In this document: in pieces, positions 1-10,643 of the stretch
How positions within the stretch are numbered: the stretch's first letter is position 1
Layout: every line of letters begins with the position of its first letter
Source: Agroathelia rolfsii
Taxonomy: Eukaryota; Basidiomycota; Agaricomycetes; Amylocorticiales; Amylocorticiaceae
Length of the DNA stretch: 64,000 nucleotides
Assembly: GCA_018343915.1 (NCBI GenBank)
Contig: JABRWF010000002.1
Location: forward strand, 2,542,001-2,606,000
Direction: 5' to 3'
The notes under the pieces: model-generated
The model's input: only the letters and a program-made list of their open reading frames with translations
Told to the model about the DNA's origin: nothing
Database searches by the model: none
Made by a program: the position numbers and the translations under genes

Positions 1-3000
1 AGCCCGAGCTGCACGCAGCCTTTGACCATGCGCCAGATGAAGTCATCCGTATTTGTCACGGCATTGGAGGAGTCTCCTACGACATATCCGGGTCGAACAA
101 TGTGTCCCCGAAGCCCTCTTCTTCCTGCCTCGAACAAAAGCTTCTCAGAAACCCACTTGCTCTGGCCATATCCAGTCTTAAGAGAGGCTTTTGCACCCTC
201 CAGATCGTCAGATTCTGGAACACCCTTGAACTCGCTACGGGAATCTATGAGAGCATCCGACAACTTGATGTAATGCCCGGCGTCTAACGCAGACGTTGAG
301 GACACAAACACCAGGTACTTGGGTTTGGTAGTGCTGGCTAGATTGAGTGCAGTAAGGGTTGAAATGACGTTGGGAGCGCGCAATTTTTCATATGGGTATA
401 CCCAATGGACCTATTGTAAGAACGATCAATCATCTTGGTATACTTGTAGTCGATGACGACACTCACTAAAGCTCCATTATGCACGATTACATCCGCTTCA
501 CTAGCAACTCGCCTCCAGGTCTTCTCATCCAGACCGAAAGACTCGAGGCCGAGGTCACCCGTTACGGCCTCCAAGCGACCCGACGAAACCCAAGCATCGT
601 CCCAGACAGCACGATCGGAGGAACTCTCCTTCAACCTCGCTAATGCACGTTCGGAATTTTCTCCTCGAACTAAGCAGATGACCTTGCGAATAGACGCTTG
701 CCGTGAGAGAAGATCCCGTAACACGAATGCGCCGAGGAACCCCGTCGCACCCGTGAGGAAGACCGTAACGTCCGATCGACCAGAGAGTTCCGGTGGGGAC
801 TGATACGACGCCGCGAGCCTAGGAATGAGAGTATCAAGGTCGTCACCATACTTGACAGCATGCACCCGGAAACCCGGCTCCGTTGAGGATGGCTCGTTGG
901 GTTGGCTCTTGGATGATTCACTGGGACCTTGATTTTCCTTGTAAAGCCCGAGGTCACCGCTCCTTATACTCTCGATTGCTCCCGCAAGGCCACGCACGGT
1001 CGGTTGATCGAAAACTAAACCAAGAGGCGCTTCAAGCACAAAAGTCTTGCGTATTTCAAAGATCAAGCGCGTGGCCAGGATTGAGTGACCACCAAGATCG
1101 AAGAAGCTTTCGTCGAGAGGTATTGGCTGCGGGGCGTTTGGGAGTAGATTTGCCCAGATGGCCTTGATCGTCTCCTCCGTAGGGTTTCCCTTCTCGTTGG
1201 TTGTCTGACGCTCCACCACTGCCACTGCAGCTTGTGCAGTGTCCGGGAAAGGAAGAGCGGGTTTGTCAATTTTGCCATTCGGGTTTAGCGGCATGCGATT
1301 CAGGGGAACAAACACTACAGACCATTATTCAGGCGGTACCTTGACGTATAATAGTTGTTATACTCACAAGTGGGAATACTGTAGCTTGGCAACTTCTTTT
1401 TGAGATGCTCGCGGATGTCCTTGATAAGCTTTCGATACTTGCGAATACCACTATTGATGTTCTTCTGCTTGGGGTCCTCATCCGCTGAAGGCACATCGCT
1501 GACATATTCTTGCAGCCCGGCCTTGTCCAGAGGCACAAAGTAGCTGACAAGTATCTTTTCCTCGTCTTTGTCGCGACGCACCAACGTAACATTCTCGCGG
1601 ACGAGCGGATGTTGGCTTAAATGCGTGTCGATCTCACCAAGCTCGATACGGAATCCTCTAATCTTGACTTGATCATCGGCACGGCCAGTACACTCGACGA
1701 TGCCATCAGGCAAGTAACGACCCAGATCGCCCGAGCGATACATGCGATCACGAATGCCCTTCCAGAACTGCGCTTCTGGACCGGGCGCGCCTCCCTCGGG
1801 GTGCAGGATGGTGTCCTGATACTGAACAGAGTTCGAGGCGGCGAACCAGTTCGTGACGAACTTCTCGGCCGTTGCATCCGGGTCTGAGTAGCCTTCAGCC
1901 AGTCCACCTGAACGCACGTAAATCTCGCCCACTTCGCCGACGGCACACAGAACGTTGCGATCGTTCCTATTCACCACAAGAAGCTGAACGTCTACCATGC
2001 CTTCACCTGCTGGCATGATGTCCTTTTGTGTTTGCAAAAACGTGGGATCCTCAGAGACGGGTGGAATGGCGAAGTACGAGACGGCGCGCTGTGTCTCAGT
2101 CGTGCCGTACATGTTGATAATGCGAACGTTAGCTGCCAGGGATTGGAGGCGCAAACAATCACGTTTGGTAAGCACGTCACCGACGAAAAACGCATTGCGC
2201 AAGGCGGGGATTTGTCGCGTTGCCTGAGCAGACAGAAGCTGTCCCATTGCGGGCGTCAGGTGCGTAATGGTCACTTCGCTATCTGCCATCCATTCTGCCA
2301 GACGGCCGGGAGTACCAATGTCGTCCGCGGTGGGTACATGCAGTTGAGATCCGAAAAATAGCGGTGTGAAGACTAGGAGACGTCATTAGATTCGGAGAGA
2401 TGGGCAAGTGAAATTAAATGCACTGACTGTCACGTTGGATAGGATCATGAGCGATGCCACTGAGCATGGTGAACTTTGATTCACTGTTCAATCCGAAGCG
2501 TTCTCCCATCCATGGGAAGAAATGGGTGAGACTATAATGTCTGCCCTTGACGCCCTTCGGGATGCCAGTGCTGCCACTTGTGAAAGAAAGCGTGCCGACG
2601 CTATCCGGGCCCAATGGGACACCAGTGACTTCATCAGCATGTCTTCTCTCCGCATCGAGAACATCTTCGGGACTGTAGTCTGGCATAACACCACCAGCAA
2701 CAGTTCCGTCAGCAAGAAGTTCCAAGGCAGGTACTTCCACACGGATCTCAAGCTCTGTAGTAATGAATTCCCGCACAGAAGGGCCGATTTTGCCGGCACC
2801 CTTAAGGACAACCATACCACGTGGTTTAGCTACACTGAGATAGATTGTTTGACGGGAAGGAGGGTAAGCCGGATCTATCTTTGCCTCTTACGTTAGAAGG
2901 AGCAGTATAAAACCAACAAGAGACAAGACGACTGACCGATGACGGAGAACGTTGCACCGGCCTTGAGGACGGCCATAACAGCAACCACCAACTCAACACT

Positions 3001-4041
3001 TCGGTACGCATATACCATGACGACTTCTTCCCTTTGCACTCCCCCTTTGATTAAGTGATGAGCCAGAATATTCGAAGCGCGCTCGATCTGGATATACGTG
3101 AAAGCACGAGAGATTTGTGGTTGGTCAAGTGATTCGGCTGGGAAGTGCTGGATCACGCAAGGTCGGTCCGGCCAGCGCCTTGCATTCTGAGAAAATATGT
3201 CTGGGATAGCGCCCTTCCAACCGCACCAGTGTAAATCGCTGGTAGGATCTGGTAGTGTTTCTCTTTGCTTCGGTGTCAACAATGGTATGGAGCCAACAGG
3301 CGCAAGGGGGTTCGATGAAATCTTGCGAAGGAATATCGAGAGTTGTTCGATAATCGAATATATGCGTGCAGCAGAGAAAAGCAGGGAGTTATATAGGATA
3401 CGAAGAGAGATGCGGGGTGCCAAAGATGCGTGGGACGATGCAGGTGGTCTCACAACGAAGATGGTCAGATCGGTGGTGGAACTTGTAGATCTAACAAATT
3501 CATCCGTATTCTCGTCGGTTTCATCAAAGAAGCGGACCCGGAAGAGAGGTCTGGAGCCCTCCACTGTGGATTCGTCCTTGTCTTGCTTCAAGGCCTTGAA
3601 AATCGTTTCGAAAGGCAGGCTGTCCAGCTCGGCCTCCTTTTCAATTTGTTGTACACGGCGCACGATGGCCCAAAATGGATCAGATGGGTCGATGGGGATG
3701 CGAAGCAGCAGCGGATTTGGCGCCGCCGCAGAGGAGGAGGCGATAATGAGATCTGTATCGCCCGTGTATCTGTGAAGTAGTACGGCAAAAGCCACAAATA
3801 GTAGATGAAACGCTGAAGGTTTCTTTTCCATATCATCTTCGTCGTCGTCGATTCTATCATCCTCTGTGAAGAGTGCGAGTTTCAAAAGACTAATGGAGGT
3901 TTGTTCTGGCAGTTGTGCAACATGTGCGGCCTCAACGACCTTGGTCGTCGTCCCCGTCGTCCTGGGATAGTCAGTGGGGAGAGAGATCGAGGGCAAGTTT
4001 TGTAGTCTAGCCAAGACGCGGGTCAGGCGATCGTCATCCAT
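1..4041 (-). CDS. lys2: L-2-aminoadipate reductase (Lys2), C-terminus cut by window edge
   Basis: ATP- and NADPH-dependent reduction of alpha-aminoadipate to its semialdehyde in fungal lysine synthesis; acts in the cytosol on a phosphopantetheine arm. Start chosen at [10 protein letters not shown] (4041). Five exons splice cleanly: 4041-2937, 2874-2428, 2372-1368, 1314-467, 410-1. About 1,270 residues are visible; the family has about 1,400, so roughly 130-150 are missing. Seen in order: N-terminal condensation-like region, adenylation domain with [12 protein letters not shown] (about residue 455), [22 protein letters not shown] and NPNGKIDKP, carrier-protein motif FFDLGGHSI (about 925), then the reductase Rossmann motif [10 protein letters not shown] (about 1040) and [14 protein letters not shown]. 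Head-to-head with eIF2B-gamma. The last intron (411-466) is easily read through; splicing restores [12 protein letters not shown]. Confidence 0.95.
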
Positions 4042-4312
4042 GAGTGTTTTGAGTGGGGTGACTGTAGGGATGTGTCGAGAAACTATAAGAACGAGTGATT
4101 TCAATGGTAAGATTAAATATCGGACCTGGTCGGCCTTACTTGATGCCCTTTGTTAACAAAACTTGTAAGAAAAAAAAAACAAAGTCCGAATTGATGCGGC
4201 CAACAGCTTCCCGATTGATCTAAGCATTGCTTCTTTGACTGACTTGACTGACTCGAACGGGTCTGACTTGAATCACTGGCACCCAGGCTGGCATTTAATT
4301 ACTCATAAAACC
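4042..4312. promoter_or_regulatory. Shared divergent promoter of lys2 and eIF2B-gamma with TGACT cluster
   Basis: This 271 bp gap lies between two divergent start codons. It holds five TGACT pentamers at 4236-4240, 4240-4244, 4245-4249, 4249-4253 and 4264-4268. The fourth extends to TGACTCG, one base from the Gcn4/CPC1 bZIP core TGACTCA. An A-tract lies near 4171-4180. That Gcn4-type factors act here is inference from the motif and from LYS2 being a general-control target in yeast. Confidence 0.5.
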
Positions 4313-6310
4313 ATGGACTTGGTAGACACACACACATCATCTATCGCCCGAGAATTCATCGCCGTTATCCTCGCAGGCTTTGGAAACGAGCGAGTTACTA
4401 TCACATTCTCGCCCTCCTTACATCTCACAAAGAGGATCTTTGCTCCAACAGACTACTACCGCTGAGCAGTAATCATGGCGATGAGCCCTGCCCCAAGGCT
4501 CTGCTTCCAGTAGGAAACAAGCCCATGATTGACTATCCTTTGACATGGCTTGAACAATCAGGCATTAAAGGTATACCCAATATATAGCTGATCTCATGCC
4601 GAACTATCTTAAAGATGCATCTACAGATGTCCTCTTGATCTGTCCTTCCTCCCACAAAGCCGCTATTTCTCACCACATCCGATCCGACTCTTCATCCGCT
4701 TCATTCTCTTCCCTACGCATAGATCTGCAAACATTTGAGGAGTCAGAGCATCTGAATGTCGGCACCTGTGGAATTTTGCGACACTTTGCCGGTCGAATAG
4801 AAGACGACTTCGTCTTGCTCCCATGCGACTTCATTCCTCCCAACAATCTCCCGTTGTCGAGCTTGCTCAACAAATTCCGCGTTGATGTGACTTCCAATGG
4901 TACAATTGCCACAACATGCTGGGTCCCCACTCGGCGTCCAGAAAAAGGTAGCATCCCAGAAGAATGGGGGATATATACGAATACCTCTGCCATAGTCTGG
5001 GATGAGCATACATCAAGTCTGTTGTATATCGATACGCCAGACGATACAGATCGCAATGATGAGGAAATCGAGCTCCGAATGTCGTTACTCACACAGTATG
5101 GTCCTTGTTAAATACTGCATCGCATGCACAGCTAATCTCCTCATAGACATCCCAAGGCACGCCTATCCGTAGCATTCCAGGACTCCCACGTCTACATATG
5201 TCAACATGCGGTACTTGACGTTCTGCAATCAAAAACTGACTTTGAAAGCTTCCGAGAGGAATTTATGCCGTGGTTATGCAAGATTCAATATCAAAAAACT
5301 AAGCGAGCAAAATATGGGCATAGTCAGTCCAAGCACTTTCAGTTAACCTCTCATCGTTTCACGAGCTTACTATGGACAGTCCTCAGCTCCATAACCAACG
5401 AGATGTCACAAGACAAATCTCTACGACATTCGACAACGTATCCATATGGGCGTCGATCTAAAGCACATGATCATAAACTTGTGTCTTTAGATGGAACCAA
5501 TTCACCGAAGGATCTAACTGTATCCGCACCAGCTTCACCGAGCGGAGATGATACGGATCCCAAGATCACCGCAAGTCTTCAGGTTAGCGCTGTTATCTTG
5601 CGAGACTCTGGTTTCTCGATACGCACGAACAATCTGTTCGCATATCTCGAAGCGAACCGCCATGTATGCATATATTCACTTGCATTATAATGTGCCAATT
5701 CGATCGTAACGGCCCCTTGTGTTTTCCAGTTCCTCTCCAAGACATCCTGGGCTCTTCCTACGGATCAAGAGAACCGCTCTCTTATTGATCAAAAGGCCCA
5801 AATATCTTCGGACTCTATGATTGGTGATTCGAGTAAAGTAGAGGAACGTACGAGCATCAAGAGGTCCGTGATCGGCAAGCACTGTACTATCGGAAAGTTT
5901 GCCAAAATTGTCGGGTGTGTCGTCCAGGACCACTGTGTTATTGCAGAGGGGTGAGTGTTAGAAGATTAGCGTAGCATTAATTTCGTTTATTTACCAAAAA
6001 AAATTGGAATATAGGGCAAAGCTTGAAGGATGTATCCTCGGTAAATATACAAAGGTCGGCATCAAGGCAGAGATGTCCAAGTGCATTACCCAGGCTGGAT
6101 ACGAGGTTGCTCCTGGAGGTATGTCTAACCGTTACTAAAACGCTCGAGCGTATACTCATAACTATCAAAGAGGTACTCAAGTCAGAGAAACTTGACGTCC
6201 ATGACTGGACGGCAGGCATTGAAAGCGATGGCGATGCGCTGGGTGAAGAAAGCGACGATGAATCTGCCAGCGATAATGATTCAGACGGGGGTGAAGAGAC
6301 AGATTCATGA
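4313..6310 (+). CDS. GCD1: Translation initiation factor eIF2B subunit gamma (Gcd1 type)
   Basis: Catalytic-core subunit of the eIF2B guanine exchange factor that recharges eIF2 with GTP. The N-terminal nucleotidyltransferase-like domain shows FIAVILAGFGNE, then LLPLSSNHGDEPCPKALLPVG and NKPMIDYPLTWLEQSGI. The C-terminal left-handed beta-helix shows hexapeptide repeats (SVIGKHCTIGKFAKIVGCVV, then GAKLEGCILGKYTKVG), ending in a strongly acidic tail (DGDALGEESDDESASDNDSDGG). Start is the first ATG before DLVDTHTSSIAREF. Intron 1 (4390-4451) begins GCGAGT and ends CAACAG: only this GC-AG splice joins GFGNE to LLPLSSN in frame. Intron 2 runs from about 4571 to 4614. In yeast, eIF2B mutants derepress Gcn4, which makes its lys2 neighbour notable. 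Confidence 0.93.
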
Positions 6311-6526
6311 TGTTCATTTGTATCGCTATCAATCATCTAGAGCTAATTTCAATGATAGCTTACAGTGTTCATCAAATATTCATTGTAAACTGTAAATCAT
6401 TCCGATATCATTCTTGTCTAAAGCAAAATATGTACTGTTGTTACACGAGGTATAACTTCCTCAATTTATATTAGAGTATTATGAGTATCAAGAAAAAGTT
6501 TCAAACACTGTCATCTCACTCGTCAT
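6311..6526. other. Convergent 3' flanks of eIF2B-gamma and S1/P1 nuclease
   Basis: AT-rich spacer between two converging genes. It should hold both 3' UTRs; no other feature is seen. Confidence 0.5.
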
Positions 6527-7993
6527 TTACAAAGAAGCCAATTTCACCCAGGCAGCCTCAGCTCCGCCCTCCTCAGTGGCAAAGATAGCGTTCAAGAGCC
6601 CTGCGAGACGAATACCAGCCTGAGCCAATAACTTCTCGACGATAAGTCTCTCGCGAATGACACCGGAGTACTCCGGGGTATCAAGCTCGAGCCAGGGGGT
6701 CCTAGGCCTCCTTCCAAATTCCTCAGCAGAGTCCTGTTCATGATGTCCTAGGAATACACCATCCTCAGAAATTTCAGCCAGCTCTTCCTCAACTGTGGCA
6801 GCATGTGAATGATGATGATCACCAGCGTGGCCACCGAAGATATCGTCGAGCTTGCCGTTAACGTAAGGTGGCTGATCGAGAGCCTTAGGCCAGATGAATT
6901 CACAGTTGAAATCATGAATAGGCTGTGCCCAATGGTAGGGGCACACTACGGATGTGTCCGCATGCTCCGGCTCGGGGCCCTTAGCGGAGGTGAAGTAGAC
7001 AAGCACTCCGTTGATGATGTGAGATAAGCTGGATGGCAGGAATGGTGCCTGGCCGACCCAGGACGCCAACGCGGAGAGGAAAGAAGAGTCTTGTTCAAAG
7101 GACGCGGAAGGGGCAGTAGCAGGGCAGGAGAGCCATTCCTCTACTTGGTCCTGCCAATAGCCCATGATACCCTCCCACATGATCTTGCGAACGTAAGGAT
7201 CGTAGATGGCGCCACGCAAGGCTGTCTCTACCTCAGGAACGGGGAGAGGACGGGAGTAATTTGAGTTTGACGGGAAGGAGCGCAGAGTCTTCGCAATGAG
7301 AAGGCTATCCCAGACAGAATGCAAGTCTAGGAAATATTAAATATGGAATACCATTTGATTAGGAAGAGCGAAATACTTACTTGATACCCGGCCATCAAAC
7401 AAGACCTTCACCCCATTTCCACCCTTATCTCGACCCGCTAAATGCAGCGGCATATGCATGTCTCCCAAGAAGTGAACGAAGAACTTGAGAGCATCATTGG
7501 CGTAATCATCATACTCTTCTTCACTTTCGACAAAATTAACCAGTGTTTTGGTTGTATTGCCAATGGCCGATATGACGTTATGGCCATGTACGCCCGCCCA
7601 ACCCTGTTCTCCAGGGAATGCACAGGTTTCGCTCGGATAATCGTCAAGGGAGTTAATATAGTGCAGGGGTCCTGTCCAGCGGTAATGAGGATTGCGCCGA
7701 ACGCGGTCTGCCCAGGCAGCAATGGGAGCAAGATAGCAAGGTGGGTCATACGGTCCAGGGTTCGATGGAGGATCGTATCTCAGCAGCGTGCACAATTGCG
7801 GCAAGACTGATGGGTGCAAGTGAATCTGGGCAATGGTAGCCACGATTTCATGACCTGTAATACAGATATTTGCTTCTAATTGATACGTTTGAGAGAGAGC
7901 TGGCTTACCAGCTGCTCCCCATGCCAGAGCCGAGGGAACTGCTTGTAAAGCAACGCCTGCCGCCAAGAATAGACGCGTCTTGCTAACGCGCAT
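6527..7993 (-). CDS. Secreted S1/P1-family zinc nuclease
   Basis: Family members cut single-stranded DNA/RNA with a three-zinc site and remove 3'-phosphomonoesters. The protein starts MRVSKTRLFLAAGVALQAV, a signal peptide; cleavage after SALA would leave Trp as the mature N-terminus (WGAAGHEIVATIA), as in P1 nuclease, whose N-terminal Trp binds zinc. Further family motifs: WADRVR, LHYIN, FVHFLGDMHMPLHLAGRDKGGNGV and LHSVWD. Introns at 7855-7908 and 7327-7380 restore the motifs (WGAAG-HEIV and GRVS-NLHSVWD). A His-rich patch near 6795-6835 (GDHHHSHAA) lies in the C-terminal half and may be surface loop. Likely extracellular nucleic-acid scavenging. Family call is secure; substrate is not visible. 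Confidence 0.93.
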
Positions 7994-8360
7994 AATTGTT
8001 AGCTAATTAATGGATGGGATCCGACAGATGTGTTTATATGGGGTCTGGAATGAGAGATAGATGAGGAGAGTGGAGGAGAGCAGTTGGTACCCAATATGAG
8101 CGACCGGGTTCGTCTTAAGAGGTGCTGTGCAAGCCTTGTCCCCTCACCCTTGGGACTATTAGTGCAGCACTTGTCCAGAGGCACCCATTTCGTTCTCCGA
8201 CCACGCGCAGTCACGTGAGCATAGAGCAAATTCAAAGGTGCAGCAGTAGAGCCAAAGCAGCGCATTCGAAGCATTTCGGGCAAGGGAGTGTATGAACGGC
8301 GTGGGGCATAGTATATTATATTAGGTGATATGATATTCCAGTAAGAAATTAGAGGTGAGA
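7994..8360. promoter_or_regulatory. Upstream region of the S1/P1 nuclease and 3' flank of lipoyl synthase
   Basis: This 367 bp spacer sits upstream of the nuclease start codon and downstream of the lipoyl synthase stop. I see no ORF with family features and no clear TATA box. Confidence 0.4.
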
Positions 8361-9878
8361 TTATGGTGATGTTGAATCAGCTTTCGGCTCGCTGCTTGTA
8401 GCTTTGGCTTCTTGTGCAACAATCCGCTGTACCTTTGCATCTGTAGCTTTGCCGCGCAGTACATTCTCCAAATAAAATTCACCAGCCTAAAAATGGAAGA
8501 CATTAGATGGCGAACAATGAAGACGTGAATGGGGCCGTACCTTGTAACTGCTACGGACCAGTGGTCCACTGGCAACATACAGAAAGCCCATGCCTTCAGC
8601 GATCTCTTTCCATCGATCAAATTCGGCAGGCTCGACATATCGGTCAACCTTCATGTGTCGCTTAGTGGGACGCATATATTGACCGAACGTCACAACGTCG
8701 ACGTCGACCTTCCTAAGTTCTACAAGGATATGCGTGAGTCATTGCTCCGAATATGGTTGGGTTGGGGAAAATACCTCGCAGAGCATCCATAACCTGTTCC
8801 TCGTTCTCTCCAACACCAAGCATAATGCTGGTCTTGGTGATCCGAGCACCTTGCTTTTTGGCATGCTCGAGCACTTTCAAGCTTTGCCGGAAAGTGGCGC
8901 GACGGTCACGAACGAAGGGCGTAAGAGCTTCTACGGTCTCGATATTGTGTGCGTACACATCCAAACCAGACTTAGCGAGAAGAGCAACGTGGTTAAGGTT
9001 ACCAGCGAAGTCACCGGTAAGGGCCTCGACAAGTATTTGAGGTGCCCTGTTGTTTTTTTAGATCCAGCTTTATATCTAAGACGCTTCAAAAATGCTCACT
9101 TTTGCTTGATCTTCATGATAGTCTCAGCAAAGTGATGGGCACCTCCGTCAACAAGATCTAAAATCATCGATAAGTAAATTGAATAGATATACTAGAAGAA
9201 TGCATACCATCTCGGTCTACACTTGTCAGAACAATATAACCCAAGCCCCATCTGCTAATTGCCTCTGCCGTATTCTCAGGCTCATGAGGATCCAGGGGAG
9301 GTGGCGTCCTCGATGTCTTGACTGAGCAGAAACGGCAACCACGCGTACATGTATCGCCCATGAGCTGTCCAAAAAACTATGAGCCACGGGATGTATTATT
9401 TTCCATGTAAGATATAACGCACCATGATAGTGGCTGTTGCAGCTCTTTTGCCTTCCTCGGGCGTCGCCCCTTCCTTGCCACCCCAACAATCACCAATATT
9501 AGGACATCTAGCCTCCTCGCATACAGTATGTAGCTTCAATCCTCTTAAATCCTTCTTAATTTTGTTAAACGATCCACCTGCTGGTATTTTTGTCTTAAGG
9601 TAGGATGGCAGCCTAGGTCTGAAGACTAATATGAGTACATCTTAGCTTGTTAGACTTGTGCACGCTTGAAAAACGGACGCGTTGGCATTTCCCAGGATTA
9701 CACGGTTAGAGGCGTTGCTGTCGACATCTTGCGAGATGAAATCGTCTAGAGAAGGTCCTTCTGCAAGTGTCTGACTAAAGCTGGTCTTGGAACCAGATGG
9801 TGTTGCCAAGCCTCGAGCAAAATGGGCCAACGAACGGCGTGGAGCGCGAGACAAGCTCAAGATAGATAAAGAGGCCAT
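8361..9878 (-). CDS. LIP5: Lipoyl synthase, mitochondrial radical-SAM enzyme
   Basis: Inserts two sulfurs into protein-bound octanoyl groups to make lipoate for pyruvate and 2-oxoglutarate dehydrogenases and glycine cleavage. Starts [20 protein letters not shown], a basic amphipathic presequence for the mitochondrial matrix. Both Fe-S cluster motifs are present: auxiliary [12 protein letters not shown] (CX4CX5C) and radical-[11 protein letters not shown] (CX3CX2C); so are [17 protein letters not shown] and the C-terminal RSSY signature ([16 protein letters not shown]). Several introns of about 50-60 nt separate these blocks. The stop codon is at 8361-8363, after a short Ala/Ser/Lys-rich tail. 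Divergent from the small Cmc1-like gene across 233 bp. Confidence 0.95.
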
Positions 9879-10111
9879 TATTCTAGAAAGATAGGTAGGA
9901 GTGGGTCTAAGGTAGAGGATGGAGGACAAAGTGTACAACTTGAATGGCTGCCTGTGCCAGGCTTAAAGCCTGAGTGTGGTTCTCGTGACGGCGCGACGGA
10001 GCACCGACGGAGCAGACACCGGGTGCAAAGTTGCAATTGGTCCATTCCGATCAAAGCTATACCGTGACTTTCACTGGCATTGGCTTCAACTTCGTTACTG
10101 TCATTGGCACT
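9879..10111. promoter_or_regulatory. Shared promoter region of LIP5 and CMC1-like gene
   Basis: The 233 bp between divergent start codons of two mitochondrial protein genes. No canonical element was recognised. The open minus-strand frame crossing it is 5'-flank and antisense to CMC1, and shows no domain. Confidence 0.45.
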
Positions 10112-10481
10112 ATGTCTATGAACGCCCTTTCTCGACGTGAAGAGGAAAATCTGGTGAAGACCACAAAGGCTAGGGCCTTGAAAGAGTGTGATACTCTGGT
10201 CAAGGGTAATTCTTTTGAAGATACTAGAGCTGGAAGAATTCTCATGACACCTCTCCACAGACTTTGCAGAGTGTGCTACAGGTCGAACAGTGTCGGTCGC
10301 TTGGGCATGTAGGGGACAGTACAAGATGCTTCAAGAGTGTATGAGGCAATAGTAAGTCATCTCAAACAAACTACTGTAGGGATGCATAAGTATGATTCAC
10401 GCTCTTTGCAGTACGTCGCCTGAAGCTATGGAAATTGTTCGCGTAGAATATCTCCGGCTCCGAGATTCACCAAATCAATAG
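10112..10481 (+). CDS. CMC1: COX assembly mitochondrial protein, twin CX9C (Cmc1 type), 84 aa
   Basis: A small three-exon gene found by splicing: exons 10112-10205, 10261-10351, 10412-10481 (255 nt, 84 codons plus stop). The product starts MSMNALSRREEENL and carries two CX9C pairs, C26/C36 (CDTLVKDFAEC) and C48/C58 (CRGQYKMLQEC), in the Cmc1 context ATGRTVSVAW. Twin-CX9C proteins are imported through Mia40 into the intermembrane space; Cmc1 helps copper delivery and Cox1 maturation. Introns are 55 and 60 nt with good GT-AG ends, and the second splits the codon before TSPEAMEIVRVEYL. The alternative start TTG at 10031 is not supported. The gene converges on the helicase downstream (gap 162 bp). 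Confident on family, less on Cmc1 versus paralogues. Confidence 0.88.
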
Positions 10482-10643
10482 ACGTGAAAAGGAATGACTA
10501 CCCCATCCCTGCCACGATAAAATAAATAAATTACGGAGCCCTATGAGGAAACTAATTCAGCATCTACTCAACTGCAAGCCACTTTCTAGTCTGTCAATAC
10601 ATAGGTACAAAAACCTTGAGGTTTTTTCGTGATACCTCCCATT

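Noticed and set aside
9878..10324. Open frame on the minus strand upstream of LIP5
   Set aside because: It is antisense to the CMC1 exons and shows no domain; LIP5 has a good start at 9878.
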